A stretch of 64,000 nucleotides of DNA, from the NCBI RefSeq assembly GCF_021134715.1, contig NC_060020.1, positions 3,410,001 through 3,474,000 of the forward strand. Reading direction: 5' to 3'. This DNA comes from Daphnia pulex. Lineage: Eukaryota > Arthropoda > Branchiopoda > Diplostraca > Daphniidae. A model generated the notes under the pieces. The model did not search any database. It was not told where the DNA came from and worked only from the letters and a program-made list of their open reading frames with translations. Within the stretch, counting starts at the first letter, position 1; every line of letters begins with the position of its first letter. Shown here piece by piece: positions 1 through 13,500 of this stretch. The position numbers were made by a program, and so were the translations under genes.

Positions 1-520
1 CTGACGAAAGTGGAATAGAATAGAAAGAAGTGAAAGAATAGAGGTTTCGGTTTGTTCTACTGGCAGAGTTCTTTTTAAAAAATTGTGGAATTGGCCTATA
101 GAGAAGAGCAGTTACAGTTTGGACGTGCATTGTGATGTGTAGCTTGTTTAATCTGTGGTGATCTACTCAATCTAGATGAAATGATACCTCGGACAGCCTA
201 GTTACTACAGTTCATTTCGCGCCCAGTTTGTGTTGTGTTCAAGTCGATCCCTTGTCGACCCATCTTTGATGCCAAGTGAAAAGTAGCTTACAAATACCGT
301 AGTATAAATAGTACCTTTGGAAATCAACAAAAAGTATAAATATTGCGCACAAAACTGTGTCGCATTTGGCAAAGCCCATTCGGCAGTTTTAATTTTAGTG
401 TCGTAGCTTTGTTATTCTCGAGTAAACCACAACAACAAACACATTTTAGCTCCCTTCGCTCGTACTGGTGGTCGCTAAATTTTAGGTCTCCTTGGGCTTT
501 AACTAGTCTATATTTTGAAG

Positions 521-586
521 ATGGCCATAGTCATTCAACAGCAGCGTCAAAACAAACGCCATAAAACAAAATCCATCGGGAGCCCC
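521..586 (+). other. Putative upstream exon of the GTPBP2-like gene
   Basis: An ATG at 521 opens 22 codons that run in phase 0 into a strong donor (GTAAGT, intron from 587). A plausible acceptor (pyrimidine-rich stretch ending AAAAAAAG at 933) lies just before the main ATG at 940. Joining the two keeps frame and would add 22 residues plus Asp-Pro before the main Met. The segment is rich in Gln, Lys and Arg. It may be coding, or a 5' leader exon whose ATG is not used; sequence alone cannot decide. The bases before 521 look like leader or promoter DNA, with no recognisable gene. Confidence 0.35.
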
Positions 587-649
587 GTAAGTATATTTCA
601 TCACATTTTGTGAAAGGGAAACCGCTATACACAGTCCTTTGTTGTCACA

Positions 650-657
650 TGACGTCA
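650..657. promoter_or_regulatory. Perfect CRE palindrome upstream of GTPBP2
   Basis: The sequence TGACGTCA, the full consensus for CREB/ATF bZIP dimers, lies just after the putative leader exon and 283 bp before the main start codon. A second perfect copy lies in the first coding intron at 1456-1463. Binding is inferred from the motif only. Confidence 0.4.
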
Positions 658-939
658 GCATGATATCCGTTATGTTCTATAGTCGTGTTCAGACTTGTTC
701 AGATTTCTTTTTTTCTTCTTCAAACCCCAATTCTTTTGTTTACCGTGTTCTAAACGACCAACAGTGGGGCAGGTTTCCCTAAAATTTTTATAAGAGTGCA
801 GTGAAAGTAAACACTGAATTTTACTATTTTTTCTGACCCAGATAACAAGACTGTAGAGTGCCCAATAAATAAGATGCACTTTCTTTTTCTATTTATTTAC
901 GACTTTATTGTGATGATCTCTTTTTAAAAAAAGGACCCT

Positions 940-3526
940 ATGGATGCATTTTTGGGGTTGTACGACAATGGATCGGATTCAGACGATGACGAATGGATTT
1001 CTCAGCTCGAAATAGGTGATCCTCTGGCCAGTAACAGCAACCAAAAGAAGAATCTACCACCAGAACCGCAATCCGGCAATATTGAATATAAACTTAAATT
1101 AGTGAACCCTTCGGAGCAACGGATCCAGCATCTTGTCACGCAGGTATTACTAACGCTAGTATATCACGGATGTGCACTCATCCATTTTTTAAATAAGCAA
1201 TTAGTTAAAGAATGTTTTCAGTTGTAATTAAAAATTCATGCGGAGAAAAACCCGCCATAACTCTTCCCGCTTGTAGTAATAAGCAAAACAAGAGATTAAA
1301 TCTTACTGCATAATTGTATCATTAATCTTTTAGTCAAAACCCAGTCATTAAGGCTGTATATGGTAAGGTAAGCAGTTTAGAGAAATATGGTTCAATGCAC
1401 TTTTGGGACCCGGTCATTTGAAACACGTTTTGATGACGTTTGTGATTATTTTGCATGACGTCATTTTTTATTTAGATTACACGTGGAAAGTTTGAAAACG
1501 ACATCTAGTGCTTTCAAATTCAAGTTACAGATTCCAGGAATTTCGCAGCATTGTACTTTGAAAGTATATATTCTTTTTAGGGTGCTTTTGGTCTAGACCT
1601 TAAGTAATAAATAGCCCACAGGGACGGTAGCCAAAAGTGATTCATTATCATACCAAGGGCATTAATCAATATTCCGATGTTCTTTACGATTTTGATGCAC
1701 GCTTTATGATGAATGATGGATTGATTTTGATTTGCATAACTAAAGAATTCTTCCTTTCGGTGGCTGCGCAGATGAAATGGCGTCTACGTGAGGGTCAAGG
1801 TGAAGCAATCTACGAAATCGGAGTAGGGGACGATGGATTTTTGCATGGCTTGTCACGCACGGATATGGATGCCTCTTTGGATACTCTGGGCACAATGGCC
1901 AGACGGCTAGGAGCCTCTGTAACTGTTCTTCGAAGAAGGTATGTCATTATAAAACCTGTTGGTAGTTAAGTTCAATTATTATTAATCCTTCAATTAATTT
2001 TTTTTTCATTACAGATCATTAGATGTGACCGATGATGAAGCCAATGCCAATCTATCTGTGGCGGAAGTACTCGGTTCGTAAAAAAATGTATTAATTGATT
2101 TTCGATTTCATTAAATTTTATATTTGTTTTCGCTTGATTAAAAATAGTACGGAAGGTCCCCGATGACCAGCGTAGTATCGACTTACGAGTAGCTGTCCTC
2201 GGCAATGTCGAAGTAGGAAAGTCAACATTAATCGGCGTCTTGACTCAAGGTCAACTGGACAACGGCCGTGGCCTGGCTCGGCTCAACATGTTTCGACACA
2301 AACATGAATTTCAGACGGGTCGCACAAGTTCTGTCAGCCATGACATTTTGGGCTTCGACTCGAGTGGACAGATCGTTAATTACGAGCAGGCCACTACGGC
2401 CGAGGAGATCTGCGATAACTGCTCCAAATTGCTTACCTTCATCGATTTGGCTGGTCACCACAAGTACCTGCGGACGACTATACGTGGATTGACTTCGTAT
2501 TCGCCCCATTACGTCATGCTTATCGTTTCTGGAACGTCGGGAGTGGTCGGTACCACCCGTGAACACCTTGGCCTGGCTCTTGCTTTGGAAGTCCCTTTCT
2601 TCATCGTCATCACCAAACAAGACGTTACCCGGCCCCAAGTTCTTTCGGACACAATTCACCATTTGGAAACTCATCTCAAAGGTCCCGGATGCAACAAGGT
2701 CCCATTCCGAATTGAAACGGAAGATGATGTCATTACGGCTGGCGCCGCTTCGCTTTCGGAGAAAACCGTGCCCATCTTTGTGGTGTCGAGCGTAACCGGA
2801 CGGGGTCTTAATCTTTTGACCAAATTTCTGCATCTGCTGCCACCGGGGTGGGGAGCGCTGGAACGCGAAAAGATGGAACAGGAGCCGGTGGAATTTCAAA
2901 TTTACGAGACGTTTTGTCTACCTCAAGTTGGCACCGTCTTGGGAGGCCTTTTGACCCAGGGCGTCTTGACGGAAAACATGAAACTTTTGCTCGGACCTCT
3001 AGAAGATGGATCGTTTCATCCGGTTCAAGTCCAATCGATTCAGCGGCACAAATCTTCGTGCCGAGTCGTCCGAGCTGGGCAGAGCGCTTCGTTGGCCCTC
3101 AACATCGAGTTGCCCAACATCCGCAAGGGAATGATTCTGGCTGATCCGCACCTTAATCCGCAAGCTACCCTTTTCTTTCAGGTAATTGATTATGATTAAA
3201 TTGTGATGGATGGTTCTCTCATTAACACTTGTTGAATTTCTTGACAGGCTACAATCGTTGTGCTGTTTCATTCGACAAACATGCACAAAGGGTTTCAGAC
3301 GACGGTGCACATTGGCAGCATCCAGCAAACGGCCGTCCTGGAAGGAATAATGGCCCAGAAGCACATCTCGACCAACGATACGGCGTCCGTTCTTTTCCGC
3401 TTCTTGCAGCATCCGGAATTCATCCGAACGGGATCGAGACTCTTGTTCCGTACGGGAAGCACCCAAGGAATAGGCAAAATCACCCAGGTCTTCCCAATTG
3501 AAATTGACAGCTGTGTAGAGAAATGA
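940..3526 (+). CDS. GTPBP2: GTP-binding protein 2-like translational GTPase
   Basis: Five coding exons, 940-1143, 1772-1938, 2015-2073, 2148-3181 and 3248-3526, join to 580 codons plus stop. The product is a cytosolic GTPase of the GTPBP1/GTPBP2 branch, related to EF-Tu/Hbs1; vertebrate GTPBP2 acts in ribosome rescue. Visible signatures are G1 GNVEVGKST near residues 162-170, G3 DLAGHHKY near 243 and G4 TKQD near 299. The acidic N-terminus leads into the family segment MKWRLREGQGEAIYEIG. The G-domain is followed by beta-barrel domains II and III, ending near VFPIEIDSCVEK. DLAGHHKY, RTSSVSHDILGF and TREHLGLALAL fit GTPBP2 better than GTPBP1 from memory. The donor of intron 3 (GTTCGT at 2074) is weak but is needed to keep the conserved VLVRKVPDDQ junction. 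A longer N-terminus from an upstream exon is possible. Confidence 0.93.
1456..1463. promoter_or_regulatory. Second perfect CRE in the first coding intron of GTPBP2
   Basis: TGACGTCA is preceded about 25 bp upstream by a half-site (TGACGT at about 1431), inside the 628-bp intron 1144-1771. With the copy at 650-657 this suggests CREB/ATF control, but only the motif is seen. Confidence 0.35.
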
Positions 3527-4590
3527 ACGCCACCTCGTCTCCGTTTCCTGACCTAGATTCTTAAGTATCCGCTCCCGTAGGGACATAGATTTTCAACCTC
3601 GAAAAATTTCTTAACATCCGTTTAATTCACGCCCCCGTTTTTTAAATTAAATTCAGCATTCTTCTTAATATTAATTGTATGGTAACCAAGGGAAGCCCCA
3701 CATGTTTACCCAAACAGTGTGTCGTGTTGCGAAATTTGATTGTCGTTCCTACTCTCACTCGCAAAAGTTCAAAGACGTTTAAAAATTATTCTTGAATTTA
3801 AAGTTACGATATTTTTTTTTCCCCCTTTTTTTCATTTACGAATCCGGCAATCTCCTGTAAAACGACTTCCTCATCGCCAAAATACTTGTGTTCTATCTAT
3901 CTTCCCGTTTCCTATCGAAGGATGTCAAAGCCTTAAATTCTTTGTTCTTTAACACTACGTTGTGTGTGTGTGTGTGTGTGTCGAGATTTTGTCGGATATA
4001 TACGTACAAACTAGAAACGACACGAGACCTTTAAGAAGTGGGCGTCTTTTTTCTAACTTTAGGCCGATCCCGGCAGTGTACGAGAAACAGTTGGGTCTCA
4101 AAGAATTTGAAAAGAAAAATATGGCCACAAGCCAAAGATGCGCGTACAGATCACTGTGGTCGACCTAGAGAGAAACTGATTGAAGGCGAGTCTCAGAGTA
4201 TAGCTTTAGGACTATCGCGGATGGAAAAGACCCGAAACAAAACACAGAGATATATTTTTGGATCTCCGAGTATGTGTCGGGTGTGGGAGTAGAAACGGGC
4301 CGATCCCGTTGGTCGTATTTCCCGCTGCGTTCGCTCATCCTCCCTATCCTGTCGCCCCCTCTGTTTCTGATCGTTCCCTCAGCGCGTTTCATTTCAACTC
4401 TGAGCGTCCACGGACGCAGTATCTCTCCTAACTTTCTCCATCTATTTCTTTTTTTTTATTATTTTTTTTTATTTCTCCTTCTCTCAACTCAAGAACGATC
4501 CTTAAACAAGTGCTAATAACATCTTTCCTCTACAAAATTTAATACGTCTTAAATTAATCCCGAAATCGAACGAACGAAAGCTGAGACACG
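3527..4590 (+). other. GTPBP2 3' UTR and leader of the JAKMIP-like gene
   Basis: No ORF of interest. The stretch holds the GTPBP2 3' UTR (no canonical AATAAA that I can see), a (TG)10 microsatellite at 3961-3980, T-rich tracts, and the presumed promoter and 5' UTR of the downstream gene, whose first ATG is at 4591. No TATA box is evident. Confidence 0.5.
3961..3980 (+). repeat. (TG)10 microsatellite
   Basis: Ten uninterrupted TG units between GTPBP2 and the JAKMIP-like gene. Confidence 0.85.
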
Positions 4591-7500
4591 ATGAAGCCCA
4601 CAAAAACGGTAAGTAGGCCGGTCTAATGGCATTTGCTAAAACTTGTGTGCTTGAAAAGTGAGCAGGATTTCTTTTGTAAGGATTTTTGTTGAGCCCCTTT
4701 GTGATGTTGATGAGGCTAAAATGGTTTCTTTTGTCTCTCGCAAGCCTATATAGTACGTGCTGGGTGAATTCCTTGTCTGCCTTTTCGGTCGTAAAGTTGA
4801 TCGAGTCATTAAAGAAAACCAAACCAAAATGCTCGGAATTGCTTAGCGGTTAGTTGAAAAATTCCTCTTTAAAGTGAGAAAGAAACCACGGCACCACAAA
4901 AAGGTCTGGTGACAATTTCCAACCATTAAGGTCGTTGCCTGTAAGACTTAATTGTTCTTGACACTTGATATAGCTAATTTGTTTCTGAGACCCGGTGGAC
5001 TGGGCAGTCCACCAAAAGAAGCTTTGAACGGAGGGGCGTTTTGCGCTGGCAGCACCAAGTTTTTAAATACATTCCAACTTGGTGTGTTGCATGTTTATAA
5101 ATGTACGCACGCAGAAAATAAAAGAATCAAGTCAGCCAACACACCACGTGACCAGCACTGTCGGTATCGATCTTTTTTTTTCCCATGTCACTCTTCATAA
5201 CCGAAACGCAATAGGGCACTCCCGAACGAACGCAGCTGGGGGGGAGCATGGCGGCTCTGTCCATCATTTTGCCAGCAGTATTCTCTTTTGTTTCGCAATT
5301 ACTCGACTTTCACGCACTAGAAGAAGAAAGGTGACACAATAAAAAACCTTTCCGGTCGTGGAAATAAAATTCTACAATCATTTTTCCAGTTGAGATGGAC
5401 TCTAATGGCTGTGTTATTGTTTCTTTTTCTTTCATTGGTCATAACCCAGAAACAAAAGAGAAAATTGTGCGTCCATTATGAGATGTGGCAACCGTTTTCA
5501 ATTGACATTCGATCGACTGGAGCAATTGTTATTATTCAGTCTATTTTCTTGTTTTAGTTCTTTCACCTCTAAAAGCTCGATGTGTACTCGCCCATTATTC
5601 CGTTTCCTTGTCGTGAATATTATAATATTCGGCCATCGCAACAGACTTTCCCTTACACATATACAGCTGCGACGTCATAATAGCAGCCGAAAGGCAGAGC
5701 TCTCAACAGCCAGTGGGTGGGTTTCACAACAACACGCGATCGACAGCGGCAGCACCAACAAAAGCCGTCAGTTGAAAGTTTGGCACCACCAGTACCAGTA
5801 GGTTCCATAACGCACCTGGCAGTGCCTCTCGCCGGTCGTTACCAATCCAACATCATTCTCAAAACATCAACAGTATTATCGATTCCAATTCATCACTCTT
5901 GAAAAGGTCGACAGAAACTTTCTTTTTGTTTCTCAACGAGACTCTCAACGTGGCTTTCACCAACTTCGTTTAGGTTCGTACAGTTACCATCATTATTTCA
6001 TAACCACGTGTTTTTTGGAGGGAAGACACACACATATGGTTTCGCCATTTTTCTTATTATCATGTCGGATTTGGCTCGAGGTGACGTTTCGAGAGTGATG
6101 GGCGAAACCCCCGTGTAAATATCGTTGCACATTGTAATTTTTTGGCGTTGACTTTATATTCTGAAGAATTGTTTTCGGTTGAGAGCTTTCGATTAGCTTT
6201 TTTTGTGCGTCCCCAATTTGGCATTGTGAAATATGGCTGGTGTGCTATACGTGCATCATCATGGGGAAATTTTTATCTTTTGTGTTGTGTTTGTGAGCTG
6301 TGAACTACATTCGTTATGAGTACTGGGTTATTGATTCATTCCCAAAACAAGATAGGACCGGCTACGGGGTATATATAGGCTGGTAGAACATCGATACAAC
6401 TTCTTCTTTCCCCCTTTTTTGTTTTTATTACGCCATCATGGCCTTGCAAAATGTTCATGAGTGCATAATCAGCTTAGCAAGTCGAATGTCAGATTTGCGT
6501 CAACGGTCAATGTCCTAGTGTACGTGGCACTGAACGCAGCTCAGATAAGCATTATTTCTGCTCTTGTTACTCTCTCTCTTTTAAAAAGCTTAGAGTACGT
6601 ACACATTTTGACATTTAGCATCAGTATCTATATAAAATAATATTCGACTGTTATATGCACACACAAGGACGAAGAAAAAAAAATATCGTGAATCCTTTGC
6701 AATGCTGGCAAAAATTTCAGGGTGCGTGATATCCGGTTTTTCTTTTTCTTCCCAAAGTCATGCATAATATGACGGTCACACTTGCTTCTTCTTCTTCTTC
6801 TTCAGCTATTTATTATTTTTTAAAAAAAAGGATCGATAGTGAGAAAGAGGGGAGAAAACTATTAGGATAAAAGTTGCAAATTGCATCAATGACATCATCG
6901 GCAGCCGTGCCCAAACCTGTTAAAAAGGACTCGCTGAGCCTTTACTCTGATCTTGGGCTTCTTCGCCAATAGCGAAACGTTCACGGTGAATTCCTGCGCT
7001 GTCGTAACTGCTGCTGCTGCCCGCCGATCGTTTGCAGACGACGGGAGTTGCAACATAGTAGGAAGTCTCACGGGGAGAACAATATAATTGGCAATTCTTA
7101 TCGATGACTGTCTTGAAGGAATTCAAGTTGCAAACAACAACTGGCATTCCAGGTTTCGATTCGACGGTCTCGGTAATCATTTGAAATTCTGAAATCTCAT
7201 CGGGAATTCATTTAATCCCCCCCTTGTTACGGTCACATAATGTTTACAAGATTTTTTGGACTGAAATTTTTGGCTTCAGATTGTGAAGGGAAAGGGGAGG
7301 GATAAATATTGCTTTCTACTTAAATCATGTCGTGTCGTGTTTTTAATGGCCGCCGGTGCGTTCTCCAATTTTTTTATTTTATTTTCACAAAATCCATCAC
7401 ACAAGTCATCACGCTATATATATACACCAGCTAATAACAGGAGGCATATTTTATTAATAAAATTTCACCACCGTGTTCCCACCTTTGCAATTCTTCGACA

Positions 7501-10500
7501 GAAAGAGGAAGGAAAATGTGGGTCTTTGAGGAAAAAGCCAGAAAAGCCAAGAGTTTTTTTTTTACCATCAAACAATTGTTGAAAAGAATATGAATAAATA
7601 TCCGTACAGGACAAGAAAAAAAAAGAAAGGAATGAACGAACGAACGAACGAAAAAGAGAAGGAAAAAAAGAACCTTGGCTCAGTGCCCGATTGGCATGGG
7701 ATCAACGTGTGCATATACATACGAAAAGCACGACGGGATCGAGCGGGCCGGCCTGAATGTAATGTAACCGCATATATCCAACGTATACACACGGCGCCCG
7801 CCTCTTAACCTCCTCAAAAGTCTCATGCTGCAACCTCGCCGTCGCCTCGTACCATTTTCATTCCGTCCGTCCGTCTGCTGCTGCTGCTGCGTGCGTGTTT
7901 ATATAATTTTATATATATTTTTTTCTTTCACTTTGGAACTTACAACTCGTTTACGGCTTGTTTTTCATTCGGAAATCTCTTTGGATTTTCAAGGCTAAGT
8001 TTTTTGTTTCTCCCTATCATATTTGTGTGTTTCCCCCCCGGTTTTATCCATTTCCTTTCCTTATTTTTTAAAAGGCTCGCCTTGATCGTTGTATCTATTC
8101 TATTCATCATCGTTGTATGAATAGAATTTATTACCTTCAAGTGAATTTAGAAAAGGATAAAAAAAGGCACTGGCTGGGTTTCCTGTAAATCACAAAGTTA
8201 ATTGTCATCCCCATTGTCCGACTATTTCAATAGGAAGTCGAAAGGGAACCCACCGCTTTCTTCGTCGGTTGATTATTATTTCAATTGAATTATTAAGAGA
8301 GGCTAACCCGACAGCAACGACAGCAGCTGCTCTCGCTCTTGGAAGCATTCAATTGAGACACTGCTGAATTGTTGTGTCTGGGTTTTCTTTTTTAAAAAGC
8401 CCAGACAACCCGATCTCCCGATACAAAAGTGTACCAGCAACAAAATCGTCCATCACAATTTGCCATTTCTCAGCACTGCGAAAATTCTTCGAAGGCGACA
8501 GACATTTGGCGATCGACGCCCAAGATGTCTTGTAGTATACATTTTTTTTTGTTATGTTAGACACACACCAACTCGATCGTGATTTATCCATTAGATCACC
8601 TTGTTTGGGACGTTGTAGCGAAATGGGGTCCCGCGTCTAAAGAAACCAAACAAAAAGGGAACGACCGTGAAAGAAAGAAACAAAACCAAACAGCAGAAAA
8701 AGAAAGAAAAAGGAAAGATTGATAGAGGCAGCAGCCAACAACCAGGCCGTAACCTTTTCGTTGGCCCCGGTCGCAGCAGCAGCAGCTGTTTTCACTCAAC
8801 AATTTTCAGTGACTGACGGATCCTTGAAGCGTGAAGACGCGTTCAGTTCTTTTTTGTGCTGTGCTCGTTTGATTCTTTCCCTTTTTTTTTTGATTCTTGT
8901 TGCTGTTGCGTCTTGATGAATCATTTGCTTTTCTTATCCTCAAAAGAGGTTTCCAGAAGTAAAAGTAGTGCCGAATAATCATACGTGAACACTGAACCTG
9001 GCTGTACTGCGCTGTTCTTTTTTGCGGAATTCAAGCAACTTCTAATGCAATTTGGATGCCTTTTCGTTCAGTGTTGGGAAAAGAACAACAGATCCCGCTG
9101 ATCCTTAATGCGTGTGTGTGTGTTTGTTTGTCTGCGTGCTCGTCAAACCCAACCCAGAAAAGTGCCATAATCCTCCTCCCCCCTGGGCTGAATGACAAAC
9201 GAAACATTTCCCGTATTGTTTTTTGTTTTCTGCCAGTTCAGACACCTCCAGTCGCCCAGTCGGTCCGTGTTAGTTGGACGAGTGAGTCGCGACTTGATGA
9301 CGACGCTGGAGAATTCGCAGTCGTAGGAGATTTTAGCTTCTTCTTATTCGTTTTCTTGGCCGCCAGTCACGAAACCCATTCTCCACCTGTCTGCATCTCC
9401 CCTCACCAAACTTGATGAAGTATTGCGATATTATTTTGTGTAGCGTGCGAAACAGATAAGAAATTTTTCCGAGTCCGACACTCTTTTATTTCCAAAAAGA
9501 TAAATACTTTGAACGTGAAAAAAAGATAGCCGGTCGTGCTGATCGGGTTTAAACGTGGGAAATTATCGGTATTCTCTCGTCCGTTGATATTTTTTCCATG
9601 TACAAATAACCCAAACCTCTTATTTTCTTTCTTCCAATTTCCGTACAGTGAACTGTTGCGGTTTGAGAAACTAAAAGGTTCATTGTTTATATATACCCAA
9701 TTTTGGCTATACGTCGTCTAGTCCGGCGATGATCTTTTTTCTCCGGCTAAGAATTCCCCAAACATAAAAGTCTTGGCTAGTTATCTGCTTGACTGTCCTT
9801 GTCTCTCTCTTCTCTGGCCCAGCGCACTCCCAGGTGTGTGTGTGTGCGCGCTGGTTGGTGCTGCCCAGTGAGTGGATCGAAAGGTGCCGGCAGCGCCAGT
9901 CCACAACAGCAGACTTGTATATTCTCTTTTACACTTGGTTCGTCTCAGCCGGTCGACTCGGTAGCCTTGTTATTTCTCTCTCTCTCTCCGTGTTGTGTTA
10001 GTGTCGTGTTAGTGTGCGTACTCTGGTAAAAATACGTTGTGTTTTCTTTTGACGTTATATTACACGCACGTTGAGCATACAGCAAACACTCGATTCGTTA
10101 CGCTGGCAAGTATGTACTACCCAGTTGGTGGCGTGTTGTTGTGTGGACTTTGACTGGAATCGACGACCTCGATGGCCCCCACCATCACAAGAGAAAACCG
10201 ATGGGAAAAGTGTCGTACATCATTTTGTGAAACTGCTGTTAAATCCCTTCTAAAACTGCGTATTCCTTGACTTGACTTTTGTTGTTGTGTGTTGGCTGTT
10301 TGTTGCTGCCGGGCTCTGGTGACATTCCAACTCTGGATATCGACCCGACTTTTGTCCCGTCATCCGAATAATTCAATAAGACCCTGGAGTGAGAGTACGT
10401 AAGGAATTAAATCCTCCTCATATCACCGTCGTCGTCGTCTTTCACGGTTTTGAATTTTTGAATGAAATGGAATGTCTTTTGGCGTGTTATTGCCGTGCGT

Positions 10501-13500
10501 TTAAACGTGGCGATAGGTCGGGAGGGAAATTCTTGATAATAGATTCCACCTCGTTATTCATTCCGTCCCGGATGTATCGTCGGTGACACACTCGACTTGC
10601 GTTTGTGTTATCGTAGGTTCAGACTGTTTTTTTTTTCCTTGCTCTTCTTATACACACACACACGAACAAACGTCACTGTCGTGTGCTCAACTTCCGCCTA
10701 TTTGCGTCTTTTTTTCTTTTCCCCCTGGAGTTAATCACGCCGAGAGGAATGTCTTCTCACTGTTGTTGTCATCCCCAAAGTATCTTCTCTCCTCTCCCTT
10801 TTACTCGGCAGACAACAAGAAGATGACGTGATTATATCACATGGGAGGCAACCTGAAACGTGCGTGAGTCAAACTCTCCTTGCAGGTCCTTGAGATCGGG
10901 GCTGCAGAGAGAGAGAGAGGGGAGAGTGTGTGGGTTGGCGTTCGTTCACGGTCTTTTTCGGAATGAATTGCAAAGTCGAAGAAAGAAAAAGAAAATTCCC
11001 AAAAAAAGAAGCCAAGAAAAATCTGAAAATCTCGCGCAGTGACCCGAAAACAATTTCTTCCACCCCATAAAAGAGAAAGAGACAAGAACAGAAAAAAACA
11101 ATAGTAGAAAAGTTAACCACTCTTATAAACTGCTGGCCGTCATTTCACGGTTGTTTTTTATTTTTTTTTATTATTTTTATTTATTTTTGTTGCCGTTATT
11201 AAATGTCCCTTCTTCTTCTTTTTTTCCTATTGTCTCTTTTGAATGGTCGACGAGCGTGGATAGTAGTTTGTGCGGGTCCGTCGGGGCCTTTCTGTTCAGT
11301 CGCGTGAACCGTTGCATTCGGTTTGTATTTTTGGTTGTTTTTACCGTTAGCTTGACCGCACTGTAATATTGCACACACACACCGTACGTGAGTGCAGACT
11401 ACTGTGTGTGTGTGCCGAAAAGAAAAATAACAGATAAATTAGAACACCCAAAACACGCAACAACACCCACAAAAGGGGGACAGCCTTCGTTTGAACGTAT
11501 TGGGTAATGACGTGAGTCAAAAACCGCCGGATGAATCAAAGGGGGGGGGGGACTCTCTCGTCCTTTCACAGTATACATTCTTGGAACCGCATGCACAGGC
11601 TTAGCCGAGAGAGAGAGAGAAGATGGCTGGATTATTTTGATAATCTACAAAGATCGTCTGCCATTTCTTTTTTGGAGTTTATTTGCTTTTTTTCTTAAGG
11701 AGAGAGAGAGAGAGTCGACCTTTATTTTTCATTCATTTGCGCTTATCAAAGCTTTTTAAATAAGGCGTGGTCCGCGGGAGGCCTCTGTTTGGAGTTGGTT
11801 TACGATTACGCCATAGAGTATACACTTACTTAGATTACAATGTCTATTTTATTTATATCATATTTTGAACATGCTATATTCCGCGTTGAGCGATGACTTA
11901 ATCTCAACTTTGGCCGGCGGCGGCGATGATGGCGGGAAATATGAAATACGACACGGGAATCTGGTTTCACGAAATGAGCGCTGGGCGGGCAGAATAAATA
12001 ATTCTGTGGAAACTCCTTCCATCTGGTGGTACGAAAAAAAGGCTTTTTCGAAATTCTTATTATTTCCCTGGAACGAAATTCAAAAATAATCGAAAAGAAA
12101 TCAAACGGAGAGAGAGAGAGAAATATCTTTGGGGATTTTAAAATTGCGAAATAGTCCGGTCGCTGAACGGAACAGATGGTGTCCGATGACTGCCCAGCCT
12201 TAGGTCATCATCATCAAGGCCAAATTCAGCATTCTTGTTTTGTGTAGTAGATGTACCGACAGTTGGAATGACGAGAGCAGTAGACGCCCATCACGCCTTT
12301 TATCATTTCGTTTGTCATCTTTAAATACTTATGGCCATTTTTGTCTAAGTTCTTTTCTTTTTCTTATTTTTGCAGACGAGTTCGTTTACACGGAAGATGA
12401 TGATGGCCTCAGAGCCGGCCAACGGTAATAGCATGCCGTCGGTCATCCTGGGGTCGTCCTCGGCGGTGGGAACCAGTTCGGCCGCCTCGTCCATGTCGAG
12501 CCTGACGCTCCGTGACCAGCAGCACCACGTCGAAGGAGCCAAGGAGCGCAAAGAGCGACAGATGCGTCGCTTGGCCGCCGAAATGGACGACCAACGATCA
12601 AAGTGAGTTTTTGACGAGCAGTTATTGTCACCTTATTCTTTCGTCCCGTCTCCTACCTCTCGTGTGTCGCCCGAAACGTTGACCGTCAATCACGGAAGCA
12701 CTTTGGAATAATAACCGTTCCGCACTGGCGCCTCCAACTTCTCATCTCCTTAATTTTCCAGGGTGTTGTCGTTGTTGAAATTCCAAATGAATTTTTATTT
12801 CTTTCCCCCCCTGGACTGCCGTTTCCGGGACCGAGACAACCGCCCGTCGTTTCTCATCCGGCTGAAAATTCACTTCCCTCTTGACTAGAGAGATATGAAA
12901 TATTCTGTACCTACTAGATCATCATCCCTCATCATATTTCATTGGACTGACTCTCGGCCGCGCGTTGATGTGTCGCCCGTCCGCATTGTGTAGGGATTCC
13001 AGGCTGCACTTTCACGCCGACCGAGACGGGCCGTCCTTTTTTGTTTTCCCCCCCTCACCAAGTTGTGTGCTCTACCGTTCGTTCACCTCATCTATTACCA
13101 TCAGTCAAAATGTGTCGCCCAGCAGCAGCTCTTCTCTCCCTCATCTAACGTTGACTGGAAAACGCTGTCGGCGTGACTGTACACAGCCGCCCAGGCTGTC
13201 TAATGTCGAGCTATAAATAGAATTAGTGTACATGTACCGGGCGACACACAGGTAGACGCACTTGACAGACTTCCCGATTCCATATTATCCGTCATATGAA
13301 TAACATTTATGTGCGACTTTTTTTCTTTTGTCCGTTGGCATCACACAGAGAAAAAAAAAGGAAAAGAAATGCCGGTGGGATTATTATTTGTTCCGAGTCT
13401 CGAATGTCATTACCGTGTGAAAAAAGATTTTAAAAAATGTTTTGACTTTGTTTTTCTTTTGGTTGTTATCGCCGGTCGATATCATCAGATTTGAACGCGA

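Noticed and set aside
2228-3586. Minus-strand open frames of 223 and 195 codons
   Set aside because: They mirror the GTPBP2 exons and have no independent support.
9056-9415. Plus-strand frame of 119 codons in the first JAKMIP-like intron
   Set aside because: Low-complexity composition, microsatellite content (TG run) and no domain.
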